This document shows positions 28,124-37,851 of a stretch of DNA of 64,000 nucleotides, piece after piece (the first letter of the stretch is position 1; each line of letters starts with the position of its first letter). Below the pieces are notes generated by a model. It saw only the letters and a list, made by a program, of their open reading frames with translations, ran no database searches and was not told where the DNA came from. Source of the DNA: Candidatus Gastranaerophilales bacterium (GTDB lineage Bacteria; Cyanobacteriota; Vampirovibrionia; Gastranaerophilales; Gastranaerophilaceae). A program made the position numbers and the translations under genes. Where the stretch lies: positions 1 to 64,000 of the forward strand of contig CALUTF010000001.1 in assembly GCA_944323595.1 (NCBI GenBank). The letters are read 5' to 3'.

Positions 28124-29686
28124 TTATTTATCCCCGTAAACAGATTTTGGCTTTTTGATAAATACAAGCATCGGGATTAAAAGGAAAGTTGCAAAAGCAT
28201 ACCATCTGAAAGTATCTATATAAGCCCACAAATGAGATTGTTGAACAAGCTGCGAATATATTTGAGTCTGAGCCATATAATTTGCAGTAAACGGATCTGT
28301 GAGCGACATAAACGAACCTGTCATTGCACTGACTCTTTCTGCAAAAACCGTATTTGTGTCGTGTAAATGATTAATCAGCATATTTTGGTGTACCTGCGCA
28401 AATCTTGATACCATAGTTGTACCAATAGAAGTGCCTATAGCTCCGCCGATATTTTTAACAAGGTTTTGAAGTCCGGTAGCGTTTGTCATACTTTCATTTT
28501 TAATTGTAGAGAAAGACAGCGGAATTAACGGAGTAAGTGAAAGGAATAACCCCGAACCATAGAGAATATTAGGAAGTGCAATTGTAGAAAGATTTATTTC
28601 GAGGTTAATATTGCCAAAGAATACACTTCCCAACCCCAGAAGAATTAAACCTATCATAACAATACGTCTGTCACCGAGTTTTTTGGAAAGAGTCAGATAC
28701 AACGCTACCCCGATAAAACTACCGATACCGCGGGAACCCATTGATAAACCGCTTAAATACGCCGTGTACCCGAGAAGATTTTGTAGCATTGACGGTAATA
28801 AAGCAGCAGAAGAAAGGAATACACCCATCAAGATTACCTGAACTAATGTTCCGAAAAAGTAAGTTTTATCTTTCAATACACCTAAATCAATCAAGGCATC
28901 TTTATTTCTAAGTTGAGAAACAAAAAATAATATAGCAAACACCAGAGAAATAGCACTCAACCAGCAAATCCACGCAGCGCCGAACCAGTCAGCATCATTA
29001 CCTTTATCAAGTACTATCTGAAGTGCAATAAGCCATCCAGACAGAAACATCATACCTTTAAAATCAAATTTAACATTCTTTTGTTTTTTTGCATAAGGCG
29101 GTTCCTGCAGTAAATTTTTTGCGAGGTACACGCACAAAAAGCCTAACGGAACATTTATAAGATAAATCCACGGCCACGACCAGTTTTCAGTAATCCAACC
29201 GCCCAGAACCGGTCCTATCAACGGAGCAAAAATAATTGCTATCCCGAAAATTGCCATAGATTTAGGTCGGTCTTTTTTCGGAAAACTCTCAAGCATAATT
29301 GACTGCCCGAGCGGCAGCAACCCGCCTCCTCCAAGCCCCTGCAAAAATCTTGCCAGAACTATCATTATCATTGAAGTTGAAACTGCACATAAAAAAGACG
29401 AAAATGTGAAGACTATCAGACAAATCATAAAATAATTTTTTCTGCCGAAAAGTTTAGAAGCAGAATTTACAAGCGGAATAGCAATCCCACTGGCAATTAA
29501 ATAACTTGTAAGAACCCATGTAGATTCATTCAAACTAACTGACATTGAACCCGCAATATAAGTCAAAGCAACATTTGATATTGTTTCATCAAGAACGAAC
29601 ATAAATATTGCAAGCATAACTGGTGTAATCATCAGCCAGGGGTTTATAGTAGGGCTCCACTCCCGGATTTCGGCATTTTCAGGCAT
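28124..29686 (-). CDS. DHA2-family (EmrB/QacA-like) MFS exporter
   Basis: 520 residues with about 14 hydrophobic segments. LDETISNVALTYIAG matches the DHA2 helix-1 motif, SASKLFGRKNYF matches MFS motif A, and GIAIIFAPLIGPVLGGWI matches antiporter motif C in helix 5. The family expels hydrophobic drugs and bile acids by proton antiport; the substrate here is unknown. No EmrA-like fusion partner or TolC is adjacent. The gene precedes ade. Confidence 0.9.
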   Translation of the reverse strand: MPENAEIREWSPTINPWLMITPVMLAIFMFVLDETISNVALTYIAGSMSVSLNESTWVLTSYLIASGIAIPLVNSASKLFGRKNYFMICLIVFTFSSFLCAVSTSMIMIVLARFLQGLGGGGLLPLGQSIMLESFPKKDRPKSMAIFGIAIIFAPLIGPVLGGWITENWSWPWIYLINVPLGFLCVYLAKNLLQEPPYAKKQKNVKFDFKGMMFLSGWLIALQIVLDKGNDADWFGAAWICWLSAISLVFAILFFVSQLRNKDALIDLGVLKDKTYFFGTLVQVILMGVFLSSAALLPSMLQNLLGYTAYLSGLSMGSRGIGSFIGVALYLTLSKKLGDRRIVMIGLILLGLGSVFFGNINLEINLSTIALPNILYGSGLFLSLTPLIPLSFSTIKNESMTNATGLQNLVKNIGGAIGTSIGTTMVSRFAQVHQNMLINHLHDTNTVFAERVSAMTGSFMSLTDPFTANYMAQTQIYSQLVQQSHLWAYIDTFRWYAFATFLLIPMLVFIKKPKSVYGDK

Positions 29687-29776
29687 ATTCTATCCCTTTA
29701 TGTAATCTTATATCTCTACTTTATCATAAAGAAAACTTTTTTAGGATTAAAGCAGTAACAAGTTTAACAAATATTA

Positions 29777-30436
29777 TTACAGCTTAAATCTTGTTGAAAA
29801 ATTTAACTGGGAATGAGGCGGCTTAACCGCTTCTGAAAACATAACCTGACTTGCACCTACATTCAAATTAACTCTGTCATCATTAAGCGGTTTTATGCTG
29901 AAAATAAATTCACTTTTTTTATTTTTATCCAGAAAGTTTGTTGAATATACATTCTGCATTGAAAGATAACTATTTAATCTGTATTCAGGAGAAAATGACA
30001 ACGTGCCATGTCCTTTTTGCTGCCAGAAAGCAAAATTTTCATTATTAACGGTCTTGTCAACAGCAAGTTTTTTCTTATAACGGGTAAACACATCCTCAGC
30101 ATTATTTGATATGTCAGGCTTTATGATTTCTGATGACTTTAAATCAGGATTTATCTGTTCACGTTCAGGCAATAACAATTTCATATCCTGCTGCGCAGCA
30201 TTCATGTAATCACACGTATTACCGGCAGCAAATTGTTCGCTGCTTTCTTCCGGAGATTTACAATTATCCTCTGAAAGTATATTATGAGCAGCAATATTAT
30301 TTACAAGTTTAGTATGTTCCAATTCAACTACATCAGCAGGGTCTGAATAGACTGCATTTAAAGAAGACATAACTATTAAACCCGTAAATAATATTAAGAT
30401 TAATTTTCGTAATCTCATCTTCCCAGCTATTTCCAT
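29777..30436 (-). CDS. Exported protein of unknown function, beta-strand-rich end
   Basis: 219 residues. A signal peptide follows a basic N-region (MRLRKLILILFTGLIVMSSLNAVYS). The first ATG at 30436 has no ribosome site and the ATG at 30418 gives a better signal peptide, so the exact start is uncertain. The middle is polar and the last 80 residues alternate like amphipathic strands, ending in a terminal aromatic pattern SQLNFSTRFKL reminiscent of outer-membrane beta-barrel proteins. No family is recognised. Confidence 0.65.
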   Translation of the reverse strand: MEIAGKMRLRKLILILFTGLIVMSSLNAVYSDPADVVELEHTKLVNNIAAHNILSEDNCKSPEESSEQFAAGNTCDYMNAAQQDMKLLLPEREQINPDLKSSEIIKPDISNNAEDVFTRYKKKLAVDKTVNNENFAFWQQKGHGTLSFSPEYRLNSYLSMQNVYSTNFLDKNKKSEFIFSIKPLNDDRVNLNVGASQVMFSEAVKPPHSQLNFSTRFKL

Positions 30437-30543
30437 AATTTAATAATATAAGAAAAATCAAACTTTAGCAAATGTTAAGTATGTCATTATAATATAATAT
30501 GTGTTATCATATAATCAGAGGCAACCTTGATAGGATAAAAAAT

Positions 30544-31350
30544 ATGAAATCAGTCAAAGAAATTTCAATAGAATCAAAAATACTGAAACGCTTAGAAAAA
30601 AATGCCAACTGTCTGAAACTTGTTAATTACCTGTTTGCAGATGAAGAATTGCAGGAGATGCAGGAATATGCAAACAACGTTTCAATAAAACGGCTTGGAT
30701 TTAATGACCATGGCCCTGTACATATGAGGCAGGTTGTAGGGAATGCCATAAAAATGCTTAATCTTTTACAGGATGCAGGCGTTAAAACATCTCTGGAAGA
30801 AGAAGAAATCGGCACATTTGAAGACAGTATGTGTGCAGTTATTCTTGCCGGCATAATGCATGATTTGGGTATGATGATAGGCAGACAGGGACATGAAGAT
30901 ATGTCTGCAATTCTTGCACAGCCTATAATTGACAGAGCACTTATGCATGTATTTCCAGAAGATTTGCATAAACGTGTAATAATAAAATCCCTTGCAACCG
31001 AAGCGATAATCGGACACATGTCATCAAGAAAAATTCACTCAATAGAAGCAGGAATAATTCTTATTGCTGACGGCTGCGATATGACCAAAGGAAGAGCCAG
31101 AATTCCGCTTTCCATAAATAAAACCCCGCGGGTCGGCGATATCCACAAATATTCCGCCAACGCAATCAATAGAATCGGAATTCATCACGGCACCCGCAAA
31201 CCTATTCAAATTGACATAGAAATGTCAGGTGATGTAGGATTTTTCCAGATAGAAGAAGTCCTTCTGACTAAAATCGATGTCAGCCCCGCTAAAAAATACG
31301 TTGAACTTTACGCGGGTGTAGAAGGTCAGGAACGCAAATGCTATCTATAA
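30544..31350 (+). CDS. HD-domain phosphohydrolase
   Basis: 268 residues from the ATG at 30544, with TAGGAT upstream; the frame extends to an ATG at 30499 without support. The metal-binding HD fold shows in NDHGPVHMRQVVGNAI, AGIMHDLGMMIGRQGHEDMS, AIIGHMSS and IADGCDMTKGR. The family hydrolyses phosphate esters such as nucleotides or signalling nucleotides; the substrate cannot be read. It is transcribed divergently from the exported protein, and its stop overlaps the end of the convergent calpain-like gene by 6 bp. Confidence 0.85.
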   Translation: MKSVKEISIESKILKRLEKNANCLKLVNYLFADEELQEMQEYANNVSIKRLGFNDHGPVHMRQVVGNAIKMLNLLQDAGVKTSLEEEEIGTFEDSMCAVILAGIMHDLGMMIGRQGHEDMSAILAQPIIDRALMHVFPEDLHKRVIIKSLATEAIIGHMSSRKIHSIEAGIILIADGCDMTKGRARIPLSINKTPRVGDIHKYSANAINRIGIHHGTRKPIQIDIEMSGDVGFFQIEEVLLTKIDVSPAKKYVELYAGVEGQERKCYL

Positions 31351-32559
31351 AGTAATATATTGAATTGAATCCACGTATTTTATAAAATCCGAATACGGAA
31401 CGACCATATCAGCATTTTTGCCGTACCATGGGTTACAAATAGTTATTGTATCGTTTTGGGCATCAATTTTTTTGATGGAATAAGCGTGATTTTCATGCAT
31501 ATCATATTTTTGCCCGAAGACGCCCCAATTTTTATCAACACATTTGAATGTACAGCCTGCCGCAAGATTTTCATTTCCGACTTTAGAGAGATATTTAAGC
31601 ATGCTTTCTACTTTTTTCTGCTTCTTTTGTTTATTTAATTTATTTCTTGCGCTGTCAAATCTTGTGGCGCCAATAAAATAATTATCCGGACCGTACATAA
31701 CGCGGTAAGAAAGTTTACCCGTAATCAGATAGAGATTTTGGGAGACCAAACCGCCAGATAAATAATCGTCAAACCCTTTAACTGCTTTTGTATCTCTTTC
31801 GCGGAGCTTATAATTTGAATTTTTTCTATACCGCTCAACCGCTAAATCCAAAAGAATAATGTCAGCATCGCCGTAAGAATATTTTTTTACGTTTTTACCA
31901 TTTTTCTTAATATATTCTTCCTGTGCATTTTTAAGTTCAGCCTGCGTAAACTCATAAGTTACAGGTTTTGGTTTTGCGCCGTACAAAGTGACAAAATAGT
32001 TATCGCCTTGAATTTTTATTGATTTTTTTAATAATTCTCTGCCTTTTTCTGTATATGAAAGAGCAAAATTTGAAGCATTCTGGTAACATTCACCAAGAGC
32101 AGCCTGATTTGATTGCCCTATTTTGCCATCAGGTTTAATCGGTTCTCCCAGTTCACTGAATTGAATTTTATGTCTGCCTGTTTCTTTCTCATAAGGTGAA
32201 TCGTTTTTTAACATATTTTCCAATTCTTTATAAGATGGAATATGATATTTAATTTCCTGCCCGAAAGATGATTTGTAACTTTTTTTCATCTCTTCAACAA
32301 GCTGCTCATACTCCTTTTTACCGACAGATGCAAATTCATCCGCATCAATAATACCGTCATAACTTTTACCTAAACCTGATTGAGGTATTTTCTTTTTATC
32401 ATCAAATATGGACAATATTGAATATTTTATAAAGTCTTCCTGTTGCACAAATTTAGAAAACTGTTCTGGTAACAAAAGCTTTTTATATTCCAAATCAACA
32501 GTTTCTCTGTTTGTATAATGGGACAGGTATCCCTGCAACTTATTGATAAATCCAGTCAT
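31345..32559 (-). CDS. Calpain-like (C2) cysteine protease with EF-hand-like loop
   Basis: 404 residues. QAALGECYQNASNFALS at 152-168 matches the calpain catalytic motif QxxLGDCW: oxyanion Gln152 lies six residues before nucleophile Cys158. NHAYSIKKI supplies His358, and ICNPWYGKN supplies Asn376, in the order and spacing of the calpain HAYSV and RNPWG motifs. Residues 64-75 (GKSYDGIIDADE) resemble an EF-hand loop, but position 1 is Gly rather than Asp. No signal peptide is seen. AAGGGG precedes the ATG. Family members cleave proteins, in eukaryotes under Ca2+ control. It follows GNAT and DUF4145 genes on the same strand. The substrate and export route are unknown. Confidence 0.75.
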   Translation of the reverse strand: MTGFINKLQGYLSHYTNRETVDLEYKKLLLPEQFSKFVQQEDFIKYSILSIFDDKKKIPQSGLGKSYDGIIDADEFASVGKKEYEQLVEEMKKSYKSSFGQEIKYHIPSYKELENMLKNDSPYEKETGRHKIQFSELGEPIKPDGKIGQSNQAALGECYQNASNFALSYTEKGRELLKKSIKIQGDNYFVTLYGAKPKPVTYEFTQAELKNAQEEYIKKNGKNVKKYSYGDADIILLDLAVERYRKNSNYKLRERDTKAVKGFDDYLSGGLVSQNLYLITGKLSYRVMYGPDNYFIGATRFDSARNKLNKQKKQKKVESMLKYLSKVGNENLAAGCTFKCVDKNWGVFGQKYDMHENHAYSIKKIDAQNDTITICNPWYGKNADMVVPYSDFIKYVDSIQYITL

Positions 32560-32636
32560 TCTCTTAAATCCCCTTATATTATTTATAAAAATTTTATAAG
32601 GAGAAAATTGCCAAATAATAAGAAAAGTTTACACTT

Positions 32637-33338
32637 CTAAGCTGTCAGAAATCTTACAAGCAATATAAATAATATCATACAAATTGATATTACTGCGGAA
32701 ATCCCGAATAATACCCAGAATACGGAAATTTTAAAAGAATGTTTGTTTTTATTTTTAACCGGTTTGCGTGACGTTGTATTTTGCTTTGGAGTTTTTCTTT
32801 TCCTTTCAGGAATCTTTTTTTCAATTCCGGCTTTTGATTTAACTTTTGCCTCCTTGTATCTTTCCGCAAGAGTCTTATTCTTATTACCTGTCACAAGAAG
32901 TTCCACATCGTAATGTTTATTCAAAATTCGTCTGTCTGCACCTCTGTTGTAAACGCAGTAGCTTAATGCGACCTCAAAAGCCCGCTGCAAACATTCAAGA
33001 GCCGCCATCCCGTCTTTTTTAACTGACGACGAGTGAACAGACTTATTGCCGTTCTTTTTTAGAAAATACAAATCCTCAACAAATTCCTTTTCCTGAACTG
33101 TACCGTTAGATTTGTCTTTAAGTGTTGAAAGCATGTCATCAAACGTTTCTTCAGTAGTTCTGAAAGCGCCAAGCACATTTTTACAAACATTTTCTCCAAA
33201 CCGTCTTGTCTGGGTCATACATTGTTCAAAATATTCATCCCTGTATAGTTTTTCAGCATCAGTTATGATTAAAAATAAATCTTTATCAATATCTTTTAAA
33301 AAATCAAAATTAGTCGGCATCAGAATCTCTGCTTTCAT
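32637..33338 (-). CDS. DUF4145-like protein with C-terminal transmembrane helix
   Basis: 233 residues. The first 125 residues (AEKLYRDEYFEQCMTQTRRFGENVCKNVL ... LYFLKKNGNKSVHSSSV ... ALECLQRAFEVALSYCVY) match the helical DUF4145 pattern found at the N-terminus of type I restriction HsdR and in stand-alone proteins. A basic linker and one terminal hydrophobic helix (VFWVLFGISAVISICMILFILLVRFL) suggest tail-anchoring. The start is either 33338 or the ATG at 33320; neither has a clear ribosome site. It overlaps the GNAT gene's 3' end by 29 bp, so translation is probably coupled. Confidence 0.7.
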   Translation of the reverse strand: MKAEILMPTNFDFLKDIDKDLFLIITDAEKLYRDEYFEQCMTQTRRFGENVCKNVLGAFRTTEETFDDMLSTLKDKSNGTVQEKEFVEDLYFLKKNGNKSVHSSSVKKDGMAALECLQRAFEVALSYCVYNRGADRRILNKHYDVELLVTGNKNKTLAERYKEAKVKSKAGIEKKIPERKRKTPKQNTTSRKPVKNKNKHSFKISVFWVLFGISAVISICMILFILLVRFLTA

Positions 33339-33909
33339 TAACTATTAAATTATACACGTAATCTTTGTGCTGTAAATCTTTATGCAGGACATCAAACACA
33401 TTTTTTATAACGTTAAAAATCATTTTTTTCGCAGGTATAACAGTTTTATAGGGAATATAGTATAAATCCATCGGCAAAAATCCCTCTGCATTGGGATAAA
33501 GATAATTATTGTTCACAAGAACAGCACCATGTTTTTTATAAAATTTAATCCGTCTTAAAGTATTTTCCTGAGTTACATCCGGCTTTTCAACTTCCAGAAA
33601 AACCCCGTCCGTCTGCGGGAAAAGATTACCCAAGGCATCAAGCATTTTTCCTCCATACCCGCATGAATGATATTCTTTAAATACTGCAATATAGTCAAGC
33701 CACAAATAGTTGTCGGCAGCGTCAAAAAATACCATTATATAACCGATATACTTTCCAGCATCAGAGGCTAAAATAAGTTTGTAATCTGAATTTTTCATAA
33801 GAGAAATAAATTTCTCAAATGATTTCAATTCACTCTCTGGAAATTGTAATACCATATCATCGTATACACGGGTAAAATTTCTATAATCAGCTATTTCCAA
33901 TACAACCAT
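33310..33909 (-). CDS. GNAT acetyltransferase
   Basis: 199 residues from the ATG at 33909, preceded by AGGAGAG; the frame runs further upstream to 33963 without a ribosome site. The acetyl-CoA loop is IAVFKEYHSCGYGGKMLDAL, followed by RIKFYKKHGAVLV, the typical terminal GNAT strand. The substrate is unknown. It is the first gene of a three-gene run with DUF4145 and the calpain-like protease. Confidence 0.8.
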   Translation of the reverse strand: MVVLEIADYRNFTRVYDDMVLQFPESELKSFEKFISLMKNSDYKLILASDAGKYIGYIMVFFDAADNYLWLDYIAVFKEYHSCGYGGKMLDALGNLFPQTDGVFLEVEKPDVTQENTLRRIKFYKKHGAVLVNNNYLYPNAEGFLPMDLYYIPYKTVIPAKKMIFNVIKNVFDVLHKDLQHKDYVYNLIVNESRDSDAD

Positions 33910-34057
33910 AAATCTCTCCTGTGAAAGATGATAGTTGAATAAGGATAAATTTGTCAACCACAAAACATATTATGAAAAAATATGCCAACCGGGTAATACC
34001 ATTTTGGACTATTTAAAGTTAATATACACAATACACACAAAAGAAAAGGATAGTCGT

Positions 34058-34726
34058 ATGGAAAACAAAAAAATCAAAATCTACATCGTTGAAGATTACA
34101 TGCTAACAAGAATTACGTACAGACACACACTGCCTAAAAACAATCCGAATCTGGAAATAGTAAAAGACTTTGAAACAGCTGAAAGTTGTATAGAAGCCTT
34201 AAAAAATGAAAAAGCAGACGTTATTCTGATGGATTTAGGACTCCCAGGAATGAACGGGATTGAAGCAACTCATATCATCAGAGAAATGGATGAGAATGTA
34301 AAAATCATCATTTTAACATCACACGACAGTGATGACGAAGTTCTTGCAAGCCTGACGGCAGGCGCAAACGCTTATGCACTGAAAGATATTACGCCGGATA
34401 CTCTTGCCAATGTAATTGAATCCGTAAATAAAGGAGCATTCTGGCTGGATCCGAGGATTGCACAAATTGCTCTGAATTTGTTCCAGCGTATAAAATCCCT
34501 AAATGTCGATGATATGTACGGGGAAGAATTTAAATTGACAACAAGAGAAAATGAAGTTTTACAATTAATAGTCGATGGCAAAAGCAACACAGAAATAGCA
34601 AAACAAATGATTATAAGCCACAATACAGTAAAAGCCCATGTTGGAAACATTCTCGAAAAACTTGCTGTAACAGACCGAGTTCAGGCAGCAGTAAAAGCCG
34701 TCAAAATTACCCTGATAAAAAAATAA
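34058..34726 (+). CDS. NarL/FixJ-family response regulator
   Basis: 222 residues from the ATG at 34058, with AAAAGGA upstream; the frame is open to 33935 without support. The receiver domain has VEDYMLTR, phospho-acceptor Asp59 in VILMDLGLPGMNG, and Lys in AYALKDI. The C-terminal LuxR-type helix-turn-helix is LTTRENEVLQLIVDGKSNTE followed by IAKQMIISHNTVKAHVGNIL. The histidine kinase gene follows 11 bp later, so they form a cognate pair. Confidence 0.92.
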   Translation: MENKKIKIYIVEDYMLTRITYRHTLPKNNPNLEIVKDFETAESCIEALKNEKADVILMDLGLPGMNGIEATHIIREMDENVKIIILTSHDSDDEVLASLTAGANAYALKDITPDTLANVIESVNKGAFWLDPRIAQIALNLFQRIKSLNVDDMYGEEFKLTTRENEVLQLIVDGKSNTEIAKQMIISHNTVKAHVGNILEKLAVTDRVQAAVKAVKITLIKK

Positions 34727-34737
34727 CGGAGATATAA

Positions 34738-36357
34738 ATGTACATTGAACAAAAAACAGCACAAAAAGTTTTTATTGCTGCAACCCTGATACTGGCAGCA
34801 GTTATAATAGCAAACCCCTATACGGCTATTACGCCCATGCAGGGACTGGTTTTCATATTCTTTATATTTTTTATACATTCCAATATAGAAAAGCGATTTA
34901 TCATAAAACAATTTTCAATGAAAACCGAAGAGCAAAACAAACTTTTAGAGAGTATCTACCGCTGCTGCCCCGATTCAATTTCATATAAAGATTATAATTT
35001 TAAATACCAGCTTGTAAACGATGTCTTATCCGGAGATATCTGTAATAAAAATAAATTTGATATTGTAAACAAAACCTGTTATGAATTATTTCCCAAAAAT
35101 ATTGCGGATTTAATAAGAAAAAAAGATAAAGAAGCAATTGAAACAGGGAATTCCGTCACCTACGAAGTAAAACTTCCGGTTAACAACAAAGAGTTAACTT
35201 TTCAGGTAACAACCGTACCGGTAATAAAAGACAGCGATATCATAGGAATCTTAACAATCGGACGCGATATCACAAAAAATGAACATCTTAAAAAAACATT
35301 GCATAATAAACACAGACAACTGACGACATTGCTGAATACCTTACCTATGGTCGCCTATTTGAAGAATACGGAGTCCGACTATATTATAGGAAACTTCTCG
35401 CCGGAAAATTCAGATATGCAAAAGTATCGTTTGCAAAACAGAAAAAGAATACGACGTGAAGATGAAAAAATAATTCAAGAAAAAACTCCTATGTGTTATG
35501 ATGTACAGATAAAATCCGACAACGGTTCATTACTATGGCACAGAGTATATAAATCCCCAATATTCGATAAAGATAACAACGTAAACGGCATTGCTGTACT
35601 TGTAAAAAATATTGAGGATGAAAAAAATCTACAAAGCCAACGTGAAACTTATGTAGCAACTCTGAGCCATGATTTAAAAACACCAACAATCGCACAAATC
35701 AGAGCTCTGGAGCTTTTGCTTTCAAAAGATATAGGAGATATTAATAAGGAACAGGAAGAATTATTAAATCTGACTCTGGATTCATGCAAATACATGTTTG
35801 AAATGGTATCAACACTATTGAGTACTTATAAATATGAAAACGGAGAACTGATATTAAACTACGACTATTTTAATATGAATGAGCTGATAGAAGCCTGCCT
35901 TAATGAAATATCACAGTTGGCAGAAGAAAAAGGACATACCCTGATATTTCAGCCGAATGCTGCAGAAAATATTTTGAACGCAGACAGAATGCAGGTCAAA
36001 AGGATTTTAATGAATCTTTTAAGCAATTCTCTAACCTACGCTTATCCTGATACAGAATTAGTAATAACTGCAGAAAAACACGACAGCTGCATGCGAGTTT
36101 GTGTAAAAAACAGAAGTCCGTATATGCCGAAAAAAGTTCTGGAAACTATATTCAATAAATACGTAACCCATGCGGAAAAATTCAACAAAGTAGGCGCAGG
36201 ACTCGGCTTATATCTTTCCAAACAAATAGTAGAGGCTCATGGCGGAAAAATCATAACCAAAAGCTTTGAAGATAATCAATGCATCTTCGGTTTTGATATT
36301 CCGTTAGAAAAACAACCCTCATCATTACAGATACAAAATCAGCTTATAAATATATAA
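34738..36357 (+). CDS. PAS-containing membrane sensor histidine kinase
   Basis: 539 residues. Two N-terminal transmembrane helices (about 10-27 and 35-50) are followed by two PAS-like domains (about 65-190 and 195-300), then HisKA with His311 in TLSHDLKTPT. The ATP-binding domain has N box LMNLLSNSLTYA and G box VGAGLGLYLSK. The periplasmic loop is nearly absent, so sensing is probably by PAS or the membrane. It phosphorylates the response regulator encoded 11 bp upstream; the target genes are unknown. Confidence 0.9.
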   Translation: MYIEQKTAQKVFIAATLILAAVIIANPYTAITPMQGLVFIFFIFFIHSNIEKRFIIKQFSMKTEEQNKLLESIYRCCPDSISYKDYNFKYQLVNDVLSGDICNKNKFDIVNKTCYELFPKNIADLIRKKDKEAIETGNSVTYEVKLPVNNKELTFQVTTVPVIKDSDIIGILTIGRDITKNEHLKKTLHNKHRQLTTLLNTLPMVAYLKNTESDYIIGNFSPENSDMQKYRLQNRKRIRREDEKIIQEKTPMCYDVQIKSDNGSLLWHRVYKSPIFDKDNNVNGIAVLVKNIEDEKNLQSQRETYVATLSHDLKTPTIAQIRALELLLSKDIGDINKEQEELLNLTLDSCKYMFEMVSTLLSTYKYENGELILNYDYFNMNELIEACLNEISQLAEEKGHTLIFQPNAAENILNADRMQVKRILMNLLSNSLTYAYPDTELVITAEKHDSCMRVCVKNRSPYMPKKVLETIFNKYVTHAEKFNKVGAGLGLYLSKQIVEAHGGKIITKSFEDNQCIFGFDIPLEKQPSSLQIQNQLINI

Positions 36358-36364
36358 ACCCCGA

Positions 36365-36751
36365 TTACCGGCATCTGGTAATATTACCTTCCTTATCATA
36401 AAAGGCTAGACCGCTGCAGGACGTAATAGGAGGAGTACGATAAACTTCCCTGACAACCGTCTGCTGCGGTTTTATTTCGTCATAAGAAGCAACTCTGTTG
36501 CGTCTGCTTGTATAACGGACACCGCTGTAATATACTCCGCCATAAATAGGATATATACCGCCGATAGGACGTTTATAAATTTTTGTAGTACCGATAACCG
36601 TACGTTTAGGAATGCTCACACCCAATCCCGGAGTATACACAGGTCTTACACTGATAGTACCGCCCCTGACATTAGTAGCCATGGCTGGTGAAATTACACC
36701 GGCTGTCACAACTAACATACACATTAAAACTATTAAAAAAATCTTTTTCAT
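36365..36751 (-). CDS. Small exported protein
   Basis: 128 residues from the ATG at 36751, which has AAGGGA 8 nt upstream; an ATG eight codons further out lacks one. A signal peptide (MKKIFLIVLMCMLVVTAGVISPAMA) is followed by a basic, Gly/Tyr/Arg/Val-rich mature part (RPIGGIYPIYGGVYYSGVRY) and a possible disulphide between Cys residues at the end (ITSCSGLAFYDKEGNITRCR). No family is recognised. It converges on the histidine kinase gene with 7 bp between stops. Confidence 0.7.
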   Translation of the reverse strand: MKKIFLIVLMCMLVVTAGVISPAMATNVRGGTISVRPVYTPGLGVSIPKRTVIGTTKIYKRPIGGIYPIYGGVYYSGVRYTSRRNRVASYDEIKPQQTVVREVYRTPPITSCSGLAFYDKEGNITRCR

Positions 36752-36935
36752 AAATTTTCCCTTACCTGTTCTCATTAAAACCGAAAAACATATTTTTTTG
36801 TTACCTTTGTAGAAAATTGTTACGTATCTTAACCACCTGTATAATATCTTTTTCGCAAAATACTACCCGACCGGAATATATATCAGGAGAAGTATATATG
36901 ATACGCTTATTAAAGTACACAACCAAGGAGTTATT

Positions 36936-37841
36936 ATGCAAAATTTATTAACAGTAAGCAAAAAGCCGCGCAAAAAATTTCGCTGCCCTATTAATATGTC
37001 AGAAAAAAATAATTCACAAACAATAATCTTTACTCTGGTCAAAAATTTGACAACTGTACTTGATGTAGGATGCGCCTCGGGCGAACTGGGAATAGCACTT
37101 GATAAAATGAAATCCTGCAAAGTTTACGGAATAGATAACAGTATCAGACATATTGCAACAGCGCGCAGCTGCGGCTCTTACGAGGAAGTTTTCAACATAA
37201 ATCTTGATGAAAATTACGGCAAAATGCTTGATGATTACAATGAATTTTTTGATTGCATAATAATCGGCGATACCCTGCAGCATCTTAAAAATCCTCAGCT
37301 TGTTCTCGGGAAGCTGAAAAAATTACTGAAAGAAGACGGCTGCATGCTGATTTCTGTTCCAAACTTTGCCCACGCCAGCATAAAGGGGGATTTACTGAAT
37401 AATGACTGTACCTCCTGCAGAGATAATGATTTTATAAATATGCAGCCCATGAAAATTTTCACCTGTAAAAACCTGCCATCATTTCTGTCAGACATAAATT
37501 TGCGTATAGACAATCTTAAATTCACATACAAAAACCTCGCAGGAATAAAAAATACAAAAACCTATTCCAAATTACCGGATAATATAATAAATTATATTTT
37601 TCACAACCCGCATAGTTTTGTAAAACAGTACATCCTTAAAGTACAAAAAAGTGACTTAACCACAAATGATGTCTTTGAAATTAACAAAGAAATCTTTGCA
37701 CAAAGCGAAAATGATATAAAAAAATCCTATCTGTATAAAGAAACTTACCACGATTCAAAACATAAAATTGATTTAATAAAACGACATAATTTTTTAATAT
37801 TCCTCAATTCGTGTATAATAAAGAAAAAGCGACTAAGTTGA
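36936..37841 (+). CDS. Class I SAM methyltransferase in sugar-nucleotide operon
   Basis: 301 residues. The SAM-binding loop is [16 protein letters not shown] with the acidic residue in YGIDNS, then [20 protein letters not shown] and [10 protein letters not shown], a Methyltransf_11/23-like pattern. The C-terminal third (from about 190) has no assigned motif. AAGGAG precedes the ATG. The UDP-xylose synthase starts 10 bp downstream, so a role in modifying a surface glycan is plausible. Confidence 0.8.
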   Translation: MQNLLTVSKKPRKKFRCPINMSEKNNSQTIIFTLVKNLTTVLDVGCASGELGIALDKMKSCKVYGIDNSIRHIATARSCGSYEEVFNINLDENYGKMLDDYNEFFDCIIIGDTLQHLKNPQLVLGKLKKLLKEDGCMLISVPNFAHASIKGDLLNNDCTSCRDNDFINMQPMKIFTCKNLPSFLSDINLRIDNLKFTYKNLAGIKNTKTYSKLPDNIINYIFHNPHSFVKQYILKVQKSDLTTNDVFEINKEIFAQSENDIKKSYLYKETYHDSKHKIDLIKRHNFLIFLNSCIIKKKRLS

Positions 37842-37851
37842 CGAGGTAAAA

